32,652 nucleotides of DNA from a virus. The notes below the pieces were generated by a model, which saw only the letters and a program-made list of their open reading frames with translations, ran no database searches and was not told the DNA's origin. Positions 24,013-31,310 of this stretch are shown piece by piece. Location of the stretch: positions 1 to 32,652 of the IMG/VR virus record IMGVR_UViG_3300028550_003449; one strand, 5' to 3'. The translations under genes and the position numbers were made by a program. Every line of letters begins with the position of its first letter. Within the stretch, counting starts at the first letter, position 1.

Positions 24013-24754
24013 AGATAGCAATGAAAAATATCACTCACATAATTCAATTAGTGCCAGTGGTTTAAAAACGATATATAAAAAATCAGTATATCATTTAATT
24101 AATCAAAGATTTAAAGAAACTCCAGCCATGGCGCTAGGGACTGCGGTCCATGCGGCAATACTAGAATCAGATGATTTTTATAATCAATATCATGTAATTG
24201 AAAAAATAGATAAAAGGACCAAAGCTGGAAAAGAGGAGTATTTAAAACAATCAAATCTGGCAAAAGATAAAATAGTTTTAGATCATGAAAATCATGAAAT
24301 CATAAAAAATATATTAGGCGCATATAGAAATCATGATTTAGCACAAAAATATTGCCAGGGTGAAATTGAACTATCTCACTACTCTCAAATCAATGGCGTT
24401 GATGTTAGGGTTCGACCAGATTGTGTTAATAAAATTTCCAACTTTATAAGTGATGTAAAAACCTGTCAAGATAATTCTCCTGAGGCATTTAAAAGAGATG
24501 TTTATAAGTGGGGGTATCATTTACAAGCGGCTTTTTATATGGATGTTTTAGGGATTGAAAATTTTAGATTTATAGCGGTCACTACTTCATTCCCTCACAC
24601 TGTTGAGGTTTATTCTTTAGATGAAAAAACTATTGAATTTGGGCGAAATGCATGGAAACAAGCATTTGAAAACTGGAAAAAATATCTTGATACTGGAAAA
24701 ATGCCAGGATATTCATGGTATCAATTTAATGAAGATGGCTCATATATATTATAA
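23999..24754 (+). CDS. RecE / exonuclease VIII-like PD-(D/E)XK nuclease
   Basis: 251 residues. The signature blocks of the exonuclease VIII C-terminal domain are visible: SISASGLKTIYKKSVYHLIN, ALGTAVHAAILE with His51, VRVRPDCVN with Asp141, FISDVKTC with Asp152 and Lys154, and YHLQAAFYMD with Gln176. The enzyme would resect duplex DNA 5' to 3' and expose ssDNA for the annealing protein upstream, as RecE works with RecT. Confidence 0.9.
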   Translation: MKIIRDSNEKYHSHNSISASGLKTIYKKSVYHLINQRFKETPAMALGTAVHAAILESDDFYNQYHVIEKIDKRTKAGKEEYLKQSNLAKDKIVLDHENHEIIKNILGAYRNHDLAQKYCQGEIELSHYSQINGVDVRVRPDCVNKISNFISDVKTCQDNSPEAFKRDVYKWGYHLQAAFYMDVLGIENFRFIAVTTSFPHTVEVYSLDEKTIEFGRNAWKQAFENWKKYLDTGKMPGYSWYQFNEDGSYIL

Positions 24755-24756
24755 AA

Positions 24757-25203
24757 ATGGAAAAATTTAAAAGATTAGTTGAAAGTCATTTTGGTTATCG
24801 AATAGGAATCCAATCAAGAATATTTAAATATGTTTTTGCTAGAGCTTGTTATTATGATCTTTGTAAAAAAAATAATAGTGTTAGTTTAAAAACAATCGGC
24901 CAAAGTGTTGGGCGTACTCATGCAACAGTTTTGCACGCCCTTAGGGAACTCCCTTATATGCTTTTAAATGATGAGTATTATAAAAATCAATATGCTGAGC
25001 TACAAATTAAAGCTAATAAATTGATTGAGGGCCAAGCTGAAAAAATAAATATCACTCAATTAGTTGTTAATCATAATTTATTAATTATGGAAAATGATCA
25101 GTTAATAAACCAGATAAAAAAACAAACAAAAGAGCTTGATTTATTACTTATTGATAACAAAGAAATGAAACGAATTATTTATATTATGGCCGATACGGAT
25201 TAA
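24757..25203 (+). CDS. DnaA domain IV-like DNA-binding protein with coiled-coil tail
   Basis: 148 residues. Residues about 18-68 match the DNA-binding C-terminal domain of DnaA: a helix with RIFKYVFARACYYDL, SLKTIGQSVGR, then THATVLHALRE (54-64), comparable with the GRDHSTVLHA signature that reads the DnaA box. There is no AAA+ ATPase domain. The rest is a long charged helix. It could bind the phage or host origin and either recruit the phage helicase or block host initiation. Confidence 0.78.
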   Translation: MEKFKRLVESHFGYRIGIQSRIFKYVFARACYYDLCKKNNSVSLKTIGQSVGRTHATVLHALRELPYMLLNDEYYKNQYAELQIKANKLIEGQAEKINITQLVVNHNLLIMENDQLINQIKKQTKELDLLLIDNKEMKRIIYIMADTD

Positions 25204-25210
25204 TTTTTTT

Positions 25211-25218
25211 TAATTTTG
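25211..25218 (+). promoter_or_regulatory. TAATTTTG -7 box before the VRR-NUC gene
   Basis: TAATTTTG followed by TAA lies 12 bases before ATG 25231 in the short gap after the DnaA-like gene. The leader would be very short. Confidence 0.42.
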
Positions 25219-25230
25219 TAAAAAAACTTT

Positions 25231-25605
25231 ATGAAAAGAAACCCATACGCTAAATATCTAGGCAAAGAAGATATATTACAAACTCATGTAATGAGATATA
25301 TAAGTTTAAAATATCCTAAAGCACTTTACACCCATGTAGCAAACGAGGGTAAACGAACCCCATTCGAACAATATAAATTAAAAATTTTAGGCACTAAACC
25401 AGGGATCCCCGATTTAATGATATTTACGCCAAATGCAAATAAAAGCGGTTTAGCGATTGAATTAAAAGCGGGGTATAACAAACCTACCGAAAACCAAAAA
25501 AGATGGCTTAAATGGCTTGAAAATGCGAACTGGGTTGCTGTTTGGCATAATAATTTCGATCTTTGTGTTGAAACAATAGATAAATATTTTAATAATGAGT
25601 TATGA
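25231..25605 (+). CDS. VRR-NUC domain nuclease
   Basis: 124 residues covering one VRR-NUC domain: EDILQTHVMRYISLKYP, HVANEGKRTP, GIPDLMIF with Asp61, AIELKAG with Glu77 and Lys79, then TENQKRWLKWLENANWVAVW with Gln89. These stand-alone VRR-NUC proteins are structure-specific nucleases, some of which cut Holliday junctions. A role in resolving branched replication products before packaging is likely. Confidence 0.9.
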   Translation: MKRNPYAKYLGKEDILQTHVMRYISLKYPKALYTHVANEGKRTPFEQYKLKILGTKPGIPDLMIFTPNANKSGLAIELKAGYNKPTENQKRWLKWLENANWVAVWHNNFDLCVETIDKYFNNEL

Positions 25606-25856
25606 GTAAAAGTAAAAAAGTATATTTTGAGGAGGATTCTCAAAAGGTTAGATGGACCCAAACCGCTACAGACAAATTTAAATATGATTATAAATTTGTA
25701 GGTGAAGCTAGCGAGGCGGAATTTGATTTATTGCTAGAATTATTATGGTTTATGCATGAGGATCACGATATTAGTTATAATCAATTTTTTGATACATTTA
25801 AAGAATTAAGAAATTTTTGCGATCAATTAAAGGGTTTGATTGATAAACCTGAATAA
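25602..25856 (+). CDS. Hypothetical protein downstream of VRR-NUC
   Basis: 84 residues, acidic, with a helical C-terminal part (EASEAEFDLLLELLWFMHED, then FFDTFKELRNFCDQL). It overlaps the VRR-NUC stop by four bases and so is translationally coupled. No known domain is recognised. Confidence 0.66.
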   Translation: MSKSKKVYFEEDSQKVRWTQTATDKFKYDYKFVGEASEAEFDLLLELLWFMHEDHDISYNQFFDTFKELRNFCDQLKGLIDKPE

Positions 25857-25880
25857 ATTTAACAACTTAGCGGCTTATTT

Positions 25881-26738
25881 ATGAAATACAATAAGATTTA
25901 TAAACCAAAGAAATTTGATAATTTCACTATTATTCCTAGCTCTATTTTTAGGTTTAAAGACATTTCAATAGGTGCCACTGGATTATATTGCTGGCTATTC
26001 TCACATACATCAACCCAGGAAATTACTATTGAATTTATATGCGGCCATTTTAGTGAGGGCAAAGATGCCATAAGATCTAAGCTAAATGAATTAATAAAAG
26101 AGGGTTATTTAGTTAGAAAACAAGTAACCGACAAGGGCAAATTTAAAGGATATAATTATTATTTAAATGATAAACCGAAAGCGGATAAACCGAAGGCGGA
26201 AAATCCAGCGCCGACAAATCCGCCACAAAGTAATATTAATAACAATAGTTATAATAATAAAAGTAATATTAATACACAAAATGAAAAATTAGAAAATGCC
26301 TATATCCATTTTGCTAAATTATTTCCTTTAAAATACCAGCCAAAAACTGAGACAGCTAAAAACAATTGGATTAAATGCCTGGATAAATGTGTTAAGATTG
26401 ATAAATATGATTTAAAAGAAATTTATAAGGCGGTTGAGTATACTAGAAATGATGATTTTTGGAAACCTAATTTTTTAACTCTTTTAAAATTAAGGAATAC
26501 AGATAAAAACGGGATTATGTTTATTCACAGATTTATAGAAAATTATAAAAAAGTAAATAAACCCAAATGTTATTGGAAAATTAAGGGGATTGTTGAATAT
26601 AAAATATATTTAGATCCTGACAAGTCCGAAAGGTTGGGAGCTGTAACAAAAACAAATAAACTTAATGAGTTTAATTTAAGCCAGTTTTTAAATAAAAATG
26701 AAATTATTGAGTTAAAATCTTTCGTTAAAAATGATTAA
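25881..26738 (+). CDS. Replication initiator / helicase loader, winged-helix and DnaD-like
   Basis: 285 residues. Residues about 10-96 form a winged helix-turn-helix (GATGLYCWLFSHTSTQEITI then SKLNELIKEGYLVRK and YYLND). A low-complexity linker (97-130) rich in Lys, Pro and Asn has short repeats (KADKPKAENPAP). Residues about 135-215 form a helical domain ending WKPNFLTLLKL, as in DnaD-like/phage replisome organisers. Such proteins melt or mark the origin and help load the helicase. It is followed by a nuclease-like gene and the primase-helicase. Confidence 0.78.
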   Translation: MKYNKIYKPKKFDNFTIIPSSIFRFKDISIGATGLYCWLFSHTSTQEITIEFICGHFSEGKDAIRSKLNELIKEGYLVRKQVTDKGKFKGYNYYLNDKPKADKPKAENPAPTNPPQSNINNNSYNNKSNINTQNEKLENAYIHFAKLFPLKYQPKTETAKNNWIKCLDKCVKIDKYDLKEIYKAVEYTRNDDFWKPNFLTLLKLRNTDKNGIMFIHRFIENYKKVNKPKCYWKIKGIVEYKIYLDPDKSERLGAVTKTNKLNEFNLSQFLNKNEIIELKSFVKND

Positions 26739-27243
26739 AGGCAAAATATATAAATTAGATCAATACGAAAAAATGATTGTTGAGCTTTCTGCTCAGCAAA
26801 GACATAATAATAAAATTAAAACGGGGTGGGATGGCATTAAAACAGTTAATCCAAAAAGTGAGTTAAATTTAAATATAGTAGGGTTTGGCGGTGAGTTTAT
26901 TTTTGCTAGAGAAAACAATTTATATCCAGATTTTAAAATTCATAATACATCAAAAGAATTAAAAACCGATTTATATGATGCTAATTGGATGGGCCACAGT
27001 GTTGATGTAAAAGTTAATAGAAATAAAAATAATCCTTTAATGGTTCCAGAATATGCAAATACTGACTGCAAAATATTTGCCTTGTTTACTGTAAATTATC
27101 CTAAATATACTTTTGAGGGTTTTACTTTAAACAGTATTATTTTTCAAAAAAAGAACTTAAAAAAAACTAGAGTAATGTCCTACGTTTTAGAAAAAAACCA
27201 GCTTTTGGATTTAAAAGAATTGATATTTTTATTAGAATTATGA
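26731..27243 (+). CDS. Second PD-(D/E)XK-like protein, candidate resolvase or endonuclease
   Basis: 170 residues. A possible nuclease core reads Glu55 in GFGGEFIFARENN, Asp83 in YDANWMGH and Asp92/Lys94 in SVDVKV. This spacing agrees with small PD-(D/E)XK enzymes, and the first block GGEFIFAREN resembles the CYAEYIFCTM block of the protein at 6193. The rest is beta-rich. It overlaps the initiator gene by eight bases and precedes the primase-helicase. Function is inferred. Confidence 0.52.
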   Translation: MIKGKIYKLDQYEKMIVELSAQQRHNNKIKTGWDGIKTVNPKSELNLNIVGFGGEFIFARENNLYPDFKIHNTSKELKTDLYDANWMGHSVDVKVNRNKNNPLMVPEYANTDCKIFALFTVNYPKYTFEGFTLNSIIFQKKNLKKTRVMSYVLEKNQLLDLKELIFLLEL

Positions 27244-27254
27244 AAAAATATTTT

Positions 27255-27262
27255 TATATTTA
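27255..27262 (+). promoter_or_regulatory. TATATTTA -7-like box before primase-helicase
   Basis: TATATTTA lies 16 bases before ATG 27279, deviating from the consensus only in the last base. It is a weak candidate. Confidence 0.3.
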
Positions 27263-27278
27263 AAGAAAATTATTATTT

Positions 27279-28958
27279 ATGAATCAATTTAATGATTTAA
27301 TTAACCTAGGGATTGAATTAAAGCGATCTAATGGATCAGTTAAAACAAAATGTCCAAAATGCTCTCACACTAGAAAAAACAAGCGTGATGATTGTTTATC
27401 TGTCAATATAGATGAGGGTTTATATAATTGCCACAATTGCGGTTGGGGTGGCAATGTAAAATTTAAACCAAAACTAGAGTATGTTTTGCCTCCAAAAATA
27501 AATTCTAATATAGCTGAGAGAGTTGTAAAATGGTTTAGCGAAAGGGGTATAACAGAACCGACATTAATTCATTGGAAAATAGGTGAATCTTTAGAATATA
27601 TGCCTCAGGTCCAAGCTAAAAGGCGTTGCATAAATTTTAATTATTACAGAAATAATGAGGTTGTAAATGTTAAATTTAGAGATGGCCAAAAGAATTTTAA
27701 ATTAGTTTCTGGCGCAGAGCTTATTTTTTATGGAATTGATAATGTAAAGGAGTTAGAAAAGTGTTATATAGTCGAGGGCGAAATGGATGCGCTTAGTTTA
27801 CATGAAGCGGGTTTATATTCTGTTTGTTCTGTACCTAATGGAGCTAGTAAAGGATCACAAAAATTGGAGTATTTGGATAATTGCTGGGAATATTTTAAAG
27901 ATAAAAAAGAAATCATTTTATGTACTGATAATGATGATGCTGGTTTACAATTAAGAAATGAACTAGCTAGAAGGTTTGGAAACTATAAGTGTAAATACGT
28001 TGATTTTGGCAATTTTAAGGATGCTAACGAGGTTTTAATTAGCAAGGGAGCGGAAACCTTAAGAAATATAATTAAAGATGCTAAAAACTTTCCATTAGAA
28101 GGCGTATTAAATATTGATAATATTTGGCAAGATGTTTTAAATTTTAATGAAAATGGAATAACTAATTATTCAATTGGTTTGCCTGGATCCGATGAGTATT
28201 TTAAAATGGCTTTTGGTGAGTGGACAGTAGTTAGCGGGATTCCAAATAGCGGTAAATCTGACATATTAGATCAAGTATTATGTAATATAGCCACTAAGCA
28301 CGATTTTAGATGTGCCATGTTTTCACCTGAATCATTCCCTTATGAAGGGCATATAAAAAGAATAGCAAATAAATTAAATAATAAAAATTGTGATAGTGAT
28401 GATCTTAATAATACTAAAGATTTTATTGAGGAGCATTTTTATTGGATTAAAATTGACTTAGAAAATTTAACCTTAAAAGGTATTTTAAATGCATTTAGAG
28501 AGTTGGTATTTCAAAAAGGTATAAATGTTTGTGTTATTGATCCCTGGAATATGCTGGACCACTCAGCGCAACGAGATCATAGTTATGTAGGCAAGATCTT
28601 AAGCCAGATAACTCAGTTTTGTCAGCAAACTAATACACATCTTTTTTTAGTGGCACATCCTAGAAAAATAGAGAGTGAGGGCGGTGTATATAAAAAACCA
28701 ACTTTATATGACATATCTGGCTCGGCTGATTTTTTTAATAAGGCATACAATGGATTAATAACTTATAGATGTATAGGGCAAAAAACAAAATATAAAAGTG
28801 ATGTTGTAAGGGTCCATGTTGAAAAGGTTAAACGAAAAGAAAACGGCCAACTAGGGGAATTTGAAATTGCACCAGATTTTGATAATGGCGGAATATATAA
28901 ACCTGTATACGATAACGATAAAAAATTTGAAGTAATAAAGGATAACGTACCATTTTAA
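27279..28958 (+). CDS. Primase-helicase, T7 gp4-like
   Basis: 559 residues. Residues 25-54 form a zinc-binding module with Cys25, Cys28, Cys51 and Cys54. A TOPRIM primase core follows with VEGEMDAL (Glu167) and CTDNDDAG (Asp217, Asp219). The RecA-like helicase part has Walker A GIPNSGKS (320-327), Walker B VCVIDPW (Asp421) and LVAHPRK (His460, Arg462) near a DnaB-like fold end. It would synthesise primers and unwind DNA in one protein. No phage DNA polymerase is seen in the window, so the host polymerase is presumably used. Confidence 0.94.
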   Translation: MNQFNDLINLGIELKRSNGSVKTKCPKCSHTRKNKRDDCLSVNIDEGLYNCHNCGWGGNVKFKPKLEYVLPPKINSNIAERVVKWFSERGITEPTLIHWKIGESLEYMPQVQAKRRCINFNYYRNNEVVNVKFRDGQKNFKLVSGAELIFYGIDNVKELEKCYIVEGEMDALSLHEAGLYSVCSVPNGASKGSQKLEYLDNCWEYFKDKKEIILCTDNDDAGLQLRNELARRFGNYKCKYVDFGNFKDANEVLISKGAETLRNIIKDAKNFPLEGVLNIDNIWQDVLNFNENGITNYSIGLPGSDEYFKMAFGEWTVVSGIPNSGKSDILDQVLCNIATKHDFRCAMFSPESFPYEGHIKRIANKLNNKNCDSDDLNNTKDFIEEHFYWIKIDLENLTLKGILNAFRELVFQKGINVCVIDPWNMLDHSAQRDHSYVGKILSQITQFCQQTNTHLFLVAHPRKIESEGGVYKKPTLYDISGSADFFNKAYNGLITYRCIGQKTKYKSDVVRVHVEKVKRKENGQLGEFEIAPDFDNGGIYKPVYDNDKKFEVIKDNVPF

Positions 28959-28969
28959 AAAATTAAATT

Positions 28970-29485
28970 ATGATATATAGATTGTTAAGTAAAATTAAAA
29001 TTGAAGTTTGGAAAAACATACTTAGTTTTAAAAATTATCAAGTTAGTAATTTAGGCAATGTAAGGAGTTTAAATTATCGACAAACTGGAAAAACTAAATC
29101 GTTAATTAAGCATTTAAATAATAGAGGCAGATATTCAGTTAATTTATATAAAGAAGGTAAAATGTATGGCAATCAACATATATCTATTTTAGTTGCTAAA
29201 GCATTTTTAAACCATAAACCTAATGGCGGCAAAATAGTTGTTGATCATATAAACAATATAAAAACAAATGATAAACTTTATAATTTACAATTAATTACAC
29301 AAAGAGAAAATACTACAAAAGATAAAAAAGGTACGTCTAAATATGCTGGAGTTTATTGGCATACACGTAGTAAAAAATGGGATTCAAGGATTCAAATTAA
29401 TGGTAAAATAAAGTATTTAGGTGCTTATAAAAGTGAACAAAAAGCATCACAAGCATATCAAAATGCATTAAAAAATATAAAATAA
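28970..29485 (+). CDS. HNH homing endonuclease (NUMOD4-HNH-AP2)
   Basis: 171 residues. Domains in order: NUMOD4 (EVWKNILSFKNYQVSNLGNV, 12-31), HNH (VVDHINNIKTNDKLYNLQLI, 90-109, with D92, H93 and N105) and an AP2-like DNA-binding repeat (SKYAGVYWHTRSKKWDSRIQ, 123-142, to the end). This set is typical of mobile homing endonucleases. It is inserted 11 bp after the primase-helicase gene and 5 bp before the next gene, leaving neighbours intact. No intron is evident. Confidence 0.93.
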   Translation: MIYRLLSKIKIEVWKNILSFKNYQVSNLGNVRSLNYRQTGKTKSLIKHLNNRGRYSVNLYKEGKMYGNQHISILVAKAFLNHKPNGGKIVVDHINNIKTNDKLYNLQLITQRENTTKDKKGTSKYAGVYWHTRSKKWDSRIQINGKIKYLGAYKSEQKASQAYQNALKNIK

Positions 29486-29490
29486 AAATT

Positions 29491-29829
29491 ATGACTAAAC
29501 AAGAATTTCAAGAAACTAAAAATTATATACTTGAGAAAGCTCAGGATATAATGGATGCTAAACAACCCGAATACACTAATAAAAGTGTTGATGTATTAAA
29601 TAACTTTAAAACAACTGGCAAATCGTTAAATGTGGACCCTATGATTGTCTGGGGAATATTTTTTAATAAACAGATTCAATCGATTTTAACTCATGCTAGT
29701 GATCCAAATTTAAAACAAGCGGAACCAATAGAGAGTCGCTATGCGGATGCTTTAAATTATTTGTTTTTGGGGTTTGCATTATTAATAGAGGATGATAATA
29801 AAAAAGATATTATAAGCGGGACCGAATGA
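29491..29829 (+). CDS. MazG/Nmad1-like nucleotide metabolism protein
   Basis: 112 residues, all-helical. The pattern KQPEYTNKSVDVLNNFKTTG, then DPMIVWGIFFNKQIQSIL and IESRYADALNYLFLGFALLI is shared by small phage proteins of the MazG-like/Nmad1 group (nucleotide pyrophosphohydrolase fold). The conserved acids E and D in ESRYADALNY could bind metal. It may trim modified or host nucleotides. The family call is tentative. Confidence 0.6.
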   Translation: MTKQEFQETKNYILEKAQDIMDAKQPEYTNKSVDVLNNFKTTGKSLNVDPMIVWGIFFNKQIQSILTHASDPNLKQAEPIESRYADALNYLFLGFALLIEDDNKKDIISGTE

Positions 29830-30047
29830 ATAAATATTTAAAATCTCAATCCTGGTGTTTAGAGAATAATATAAAAGTTTATATAATTCCTATTAAATTT
29901 AAAAAGGAGTGTTTTGTTGAAATATTTAATAATGGCGCTTTAATTAGATCCCCAAATAAATACAAGGATCAAAGTGCGGCAAGCTATAAAATATGGGATT
30001 TGTACCTATATTTGTATCAAAAAAACAAAAATGATACAAAAAATTGA
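29826..30047 (+). CDS. Small hypothetical protein
   Basis: 73 residues. The fold looks alpha/beta (CLENNIKVYIIPIKFKKECF, then a Tyr-rich helix DLYLYLYQKN). It overlaps the preceding gene by 4 bases and the ParB-like gene by 17 bases. No family is recognised. Confidence 0.62.
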   Translation: MNKYLKSQSWCLENNIKVYIIPIKFKKECFVEIFNNGALIRSPNKYKDQSAASYKIWDLYLYLYQKNKNDTKN

Positions 30048-30480
30048 TATTAGAAAAATAAAAGAAAACAAAGACAACCCCAGATATATAAGAGATAATA
30101 AATTTAAAAAACTTGTTAAATCAATTAAGGAATTTCCTGAAATGTTAGAATTTCGACCTATTATAGTTGATGAAAATATGATTGTTTTAGGCGGAAATAT
30201 GAGATTGAAAGCGTGTAAATCGGCTGGATTGTTTGAAATATGGATTGATATAGTTAAAGATTGGACCAATAAACAAAAACAGGAATTTATAGTAAAAGAT
30301 AATATAGGATTCGGCGAGTGGGATTGGGATATTTTGGCAAATGAATGGGATGTTGAGGAATTAAATGACTGGGGTTTAGATTTACCAGAGTTTGAACCTA
30401 ATAACATTGATGTAAATGAAGCTATTGAGGTTAGTGATGAGGGCAATAAATGCCCTGAATGCGGTAATTTATTAAAATAA
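30031..30480 (+). CDS. ParB-like nuclease domain protein with C-terminal zinc ribbon
   Basis: 149 residues from ATG 30031 (an upstream in-frame ATG at 29974 would read through the previous gene and is rejected). The ParB/sulfiredoxin-type core is visible: KENKDNPRYI, KLVKSIKEFPEM, RPIIVDENMIVLGGNMRLKA. The run EFIVKDNIGFGEWDWDILAN follows. It ends CPECGNLL, half of a zinc ribbon. In many phages this domain is joined to a DNA methyltransferase; here the methyltransferase part is absent. Confidence 0.86.
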   Translation: MIQKIDIRKIKENKDNPRYIRDNKFKKLVKSIKEFPEMLEFRPIIVDENMIVLGGNMRLKACKSAGLFEIWIDIVKDWTNKQKQEFIVKDNIGFGEWDWDILANEWDVEELNDWGLDLPEFEPNNIDVNEAIEVSDEGNKCPECGNLLK

Positions 30481-30493
30481 AAGCAAAATAAAT

Positions 30494-30523
30494 TTTGTAA
30501 TTAAAAGAATATTTGTATATTTA
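30494..30523 (+). promoter_or_regulatory. Promoter TTTG-N18-TATATTTA before 98-aa gene
   Basis: TTTG (30494-30497) and TATATTTA (30516-30523) are spaced by 18 bases, as in the promoter at 5283-5312, and both have GTAATT right after the TTT of the -33 box. The leader is 38 bases. Confidence 0.6.
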
Positions 30524-30561
30524 AGTATAATTAATAACAAAACAATTTAAAAATTACAATT

Positions 30562-30858
30562 ATGAATGAATTAAAATTAAACAAAATTGAAACTTTGCAA
30601 AGTGGTGTTAAACTTGCAAAAATGACTTTAAAAATTAAATCTATAACTACTTATACTGATTTTAATTTAACATCTACTGGTACTGTTTTAAGAGTAGATA
30701 GTAGCCACTTAACTAAAGAGCTTAATGTTTTATTAGAATGGTTAAATAAATCATCTGAAAATGAGGATAATTTAAGAACTAATGAAAGTGAAATTATAAT
30801 TTTTGCAAAAGAAATGTTTAAAGCTAATGACAAGCTAAACGAAATTAAAGAACTATAA
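30562..30858 (+). CDS. Hypothetical protein before terminase
   Basis: 98 residues. An N-terminal beta-like part (LKLNKIETLQSGVKLAKMTL, TYTDFNLTSTGTVLRV) is followed by a helical C-terminus (LTKELNVLLEWLNKSSENED). It has its own promoter and a hairpin-rich 3' region, so it is probably a single-gene unit. No domain is recognised. Confidence 0.66.
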   Translation: MNELKLNKIETLQSGVKLAKMTLKIKSITTYTDFNLTSTGTVLRVDSSHLTKELNVLLEWLNKSSENEDNLRTNESEIIIFAKEMFKANDKLNEIKEL

Positions 30859-30860
30859 AA

Positions 30861-30901
30861 ACCTAATATAAAAAGCCAGGCGAGAGCTATTGGCATTAGG
30901 T
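30861..30901 (+). other. Two-part hairpin upstream of terminase genes
   Basis: ACCTAAT (30861-30867) pairs with ATTAGGT (30895-30901), and GCCA (30875-30878) pairs with TGGC (30891-30894). A 12-base loop contains GGCGAGAGCTAT. It is richer in G and C than its surroundings and lies next to the terminase genes, so it could be an RNA element or a DNA packaging signal. Confidence 0.45.
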
Positions 30902-30906
30902 AAATT

Positions 30907-30936
30907 AAGGGGGATTTTTAATCCCTCTTTTTTTTA
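30907..30936 (+). terminator. Terminator before terminase operon
   Basis: AGGGGGATT / AATCCCTCT stem (9 bp, one wobble) with a 3-base loop, followed by a T tract. It closes the preceding gene unit. Confidence 0.86.
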
Positions 30937-30938
30937 TG

Positions 30939-30946
30939 TAATTTTG
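30939..30946 (+). promoter_or_regulatory. TAATTTTG -7 box before terS
   Basis: TAATTTTG lies four bases before the terS ATG. Transcription would begin at or near the start codon, so the message may be leaderless. Confidence 0.48.
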
Positions 30947-30950
30947 TAGC

Positions 30951-31310
30951 ATGAAAAGAACCAACAAAACCAACACCCTAAAAAAGAGTTTATTATTAGC
31001 TTTGGAGAAATCTTTGGGTATTGTTACAAATGCTTGCAGAAAGGTTGGTTGCAATAGATCAACATTTTATGATTATTATGCAAAGGATATTAAGTTTAAA
31101 AAAGCAGTTGATGACATTCAAAATATTGCTTTAGATTTTGCAGAGAGTCAATTGCATAAACAGATACAAGACGGGAATACAACAGCAACAATATTTTTAT
31201 TAAAAACAAAAGGAAAAAAAAGGGGTTATATCGAAAGGCAAGAAATCCAGCACGATAGCTCCATTGTAAGCAAACTAATTGAATGGACACCAGCCAAAGA
31301 CAAAGAATAA
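30951..31310 (+). CDS. terS: Terminase small subunit
   Basis: 119 residues. The N-terminal helix-turn-helix (KKSLLLALEKSLGIVTNACR then VGCNRSTFYDYYAKD) is that of small terminase subunits, with a helical oligomerisation region after it. It recognises the packaging start on phage DNA and feeds it to the large subunit. It overlaps terL by 28 bases. Confidence 0.88.
   Translation: MKRTNKTNTLKKSLLLALEKSLGIVTNACRKVGCNRSTFYDYYAKDIKFKKAVDDIQNIALDFAESQLHKQIQDGNTTATIFLLKTKGKKRGYIERQEIQHDSSIVSKLIEWTPAKDKE

Noticed and set aside
29974-30030. Longer N-terminus for the ParB-like protein
   Set aside because: The added 19 residues are the overlapping frame of the preceding gene and do not match the ParB-like domain. 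ATG 30031 fits the domain start.
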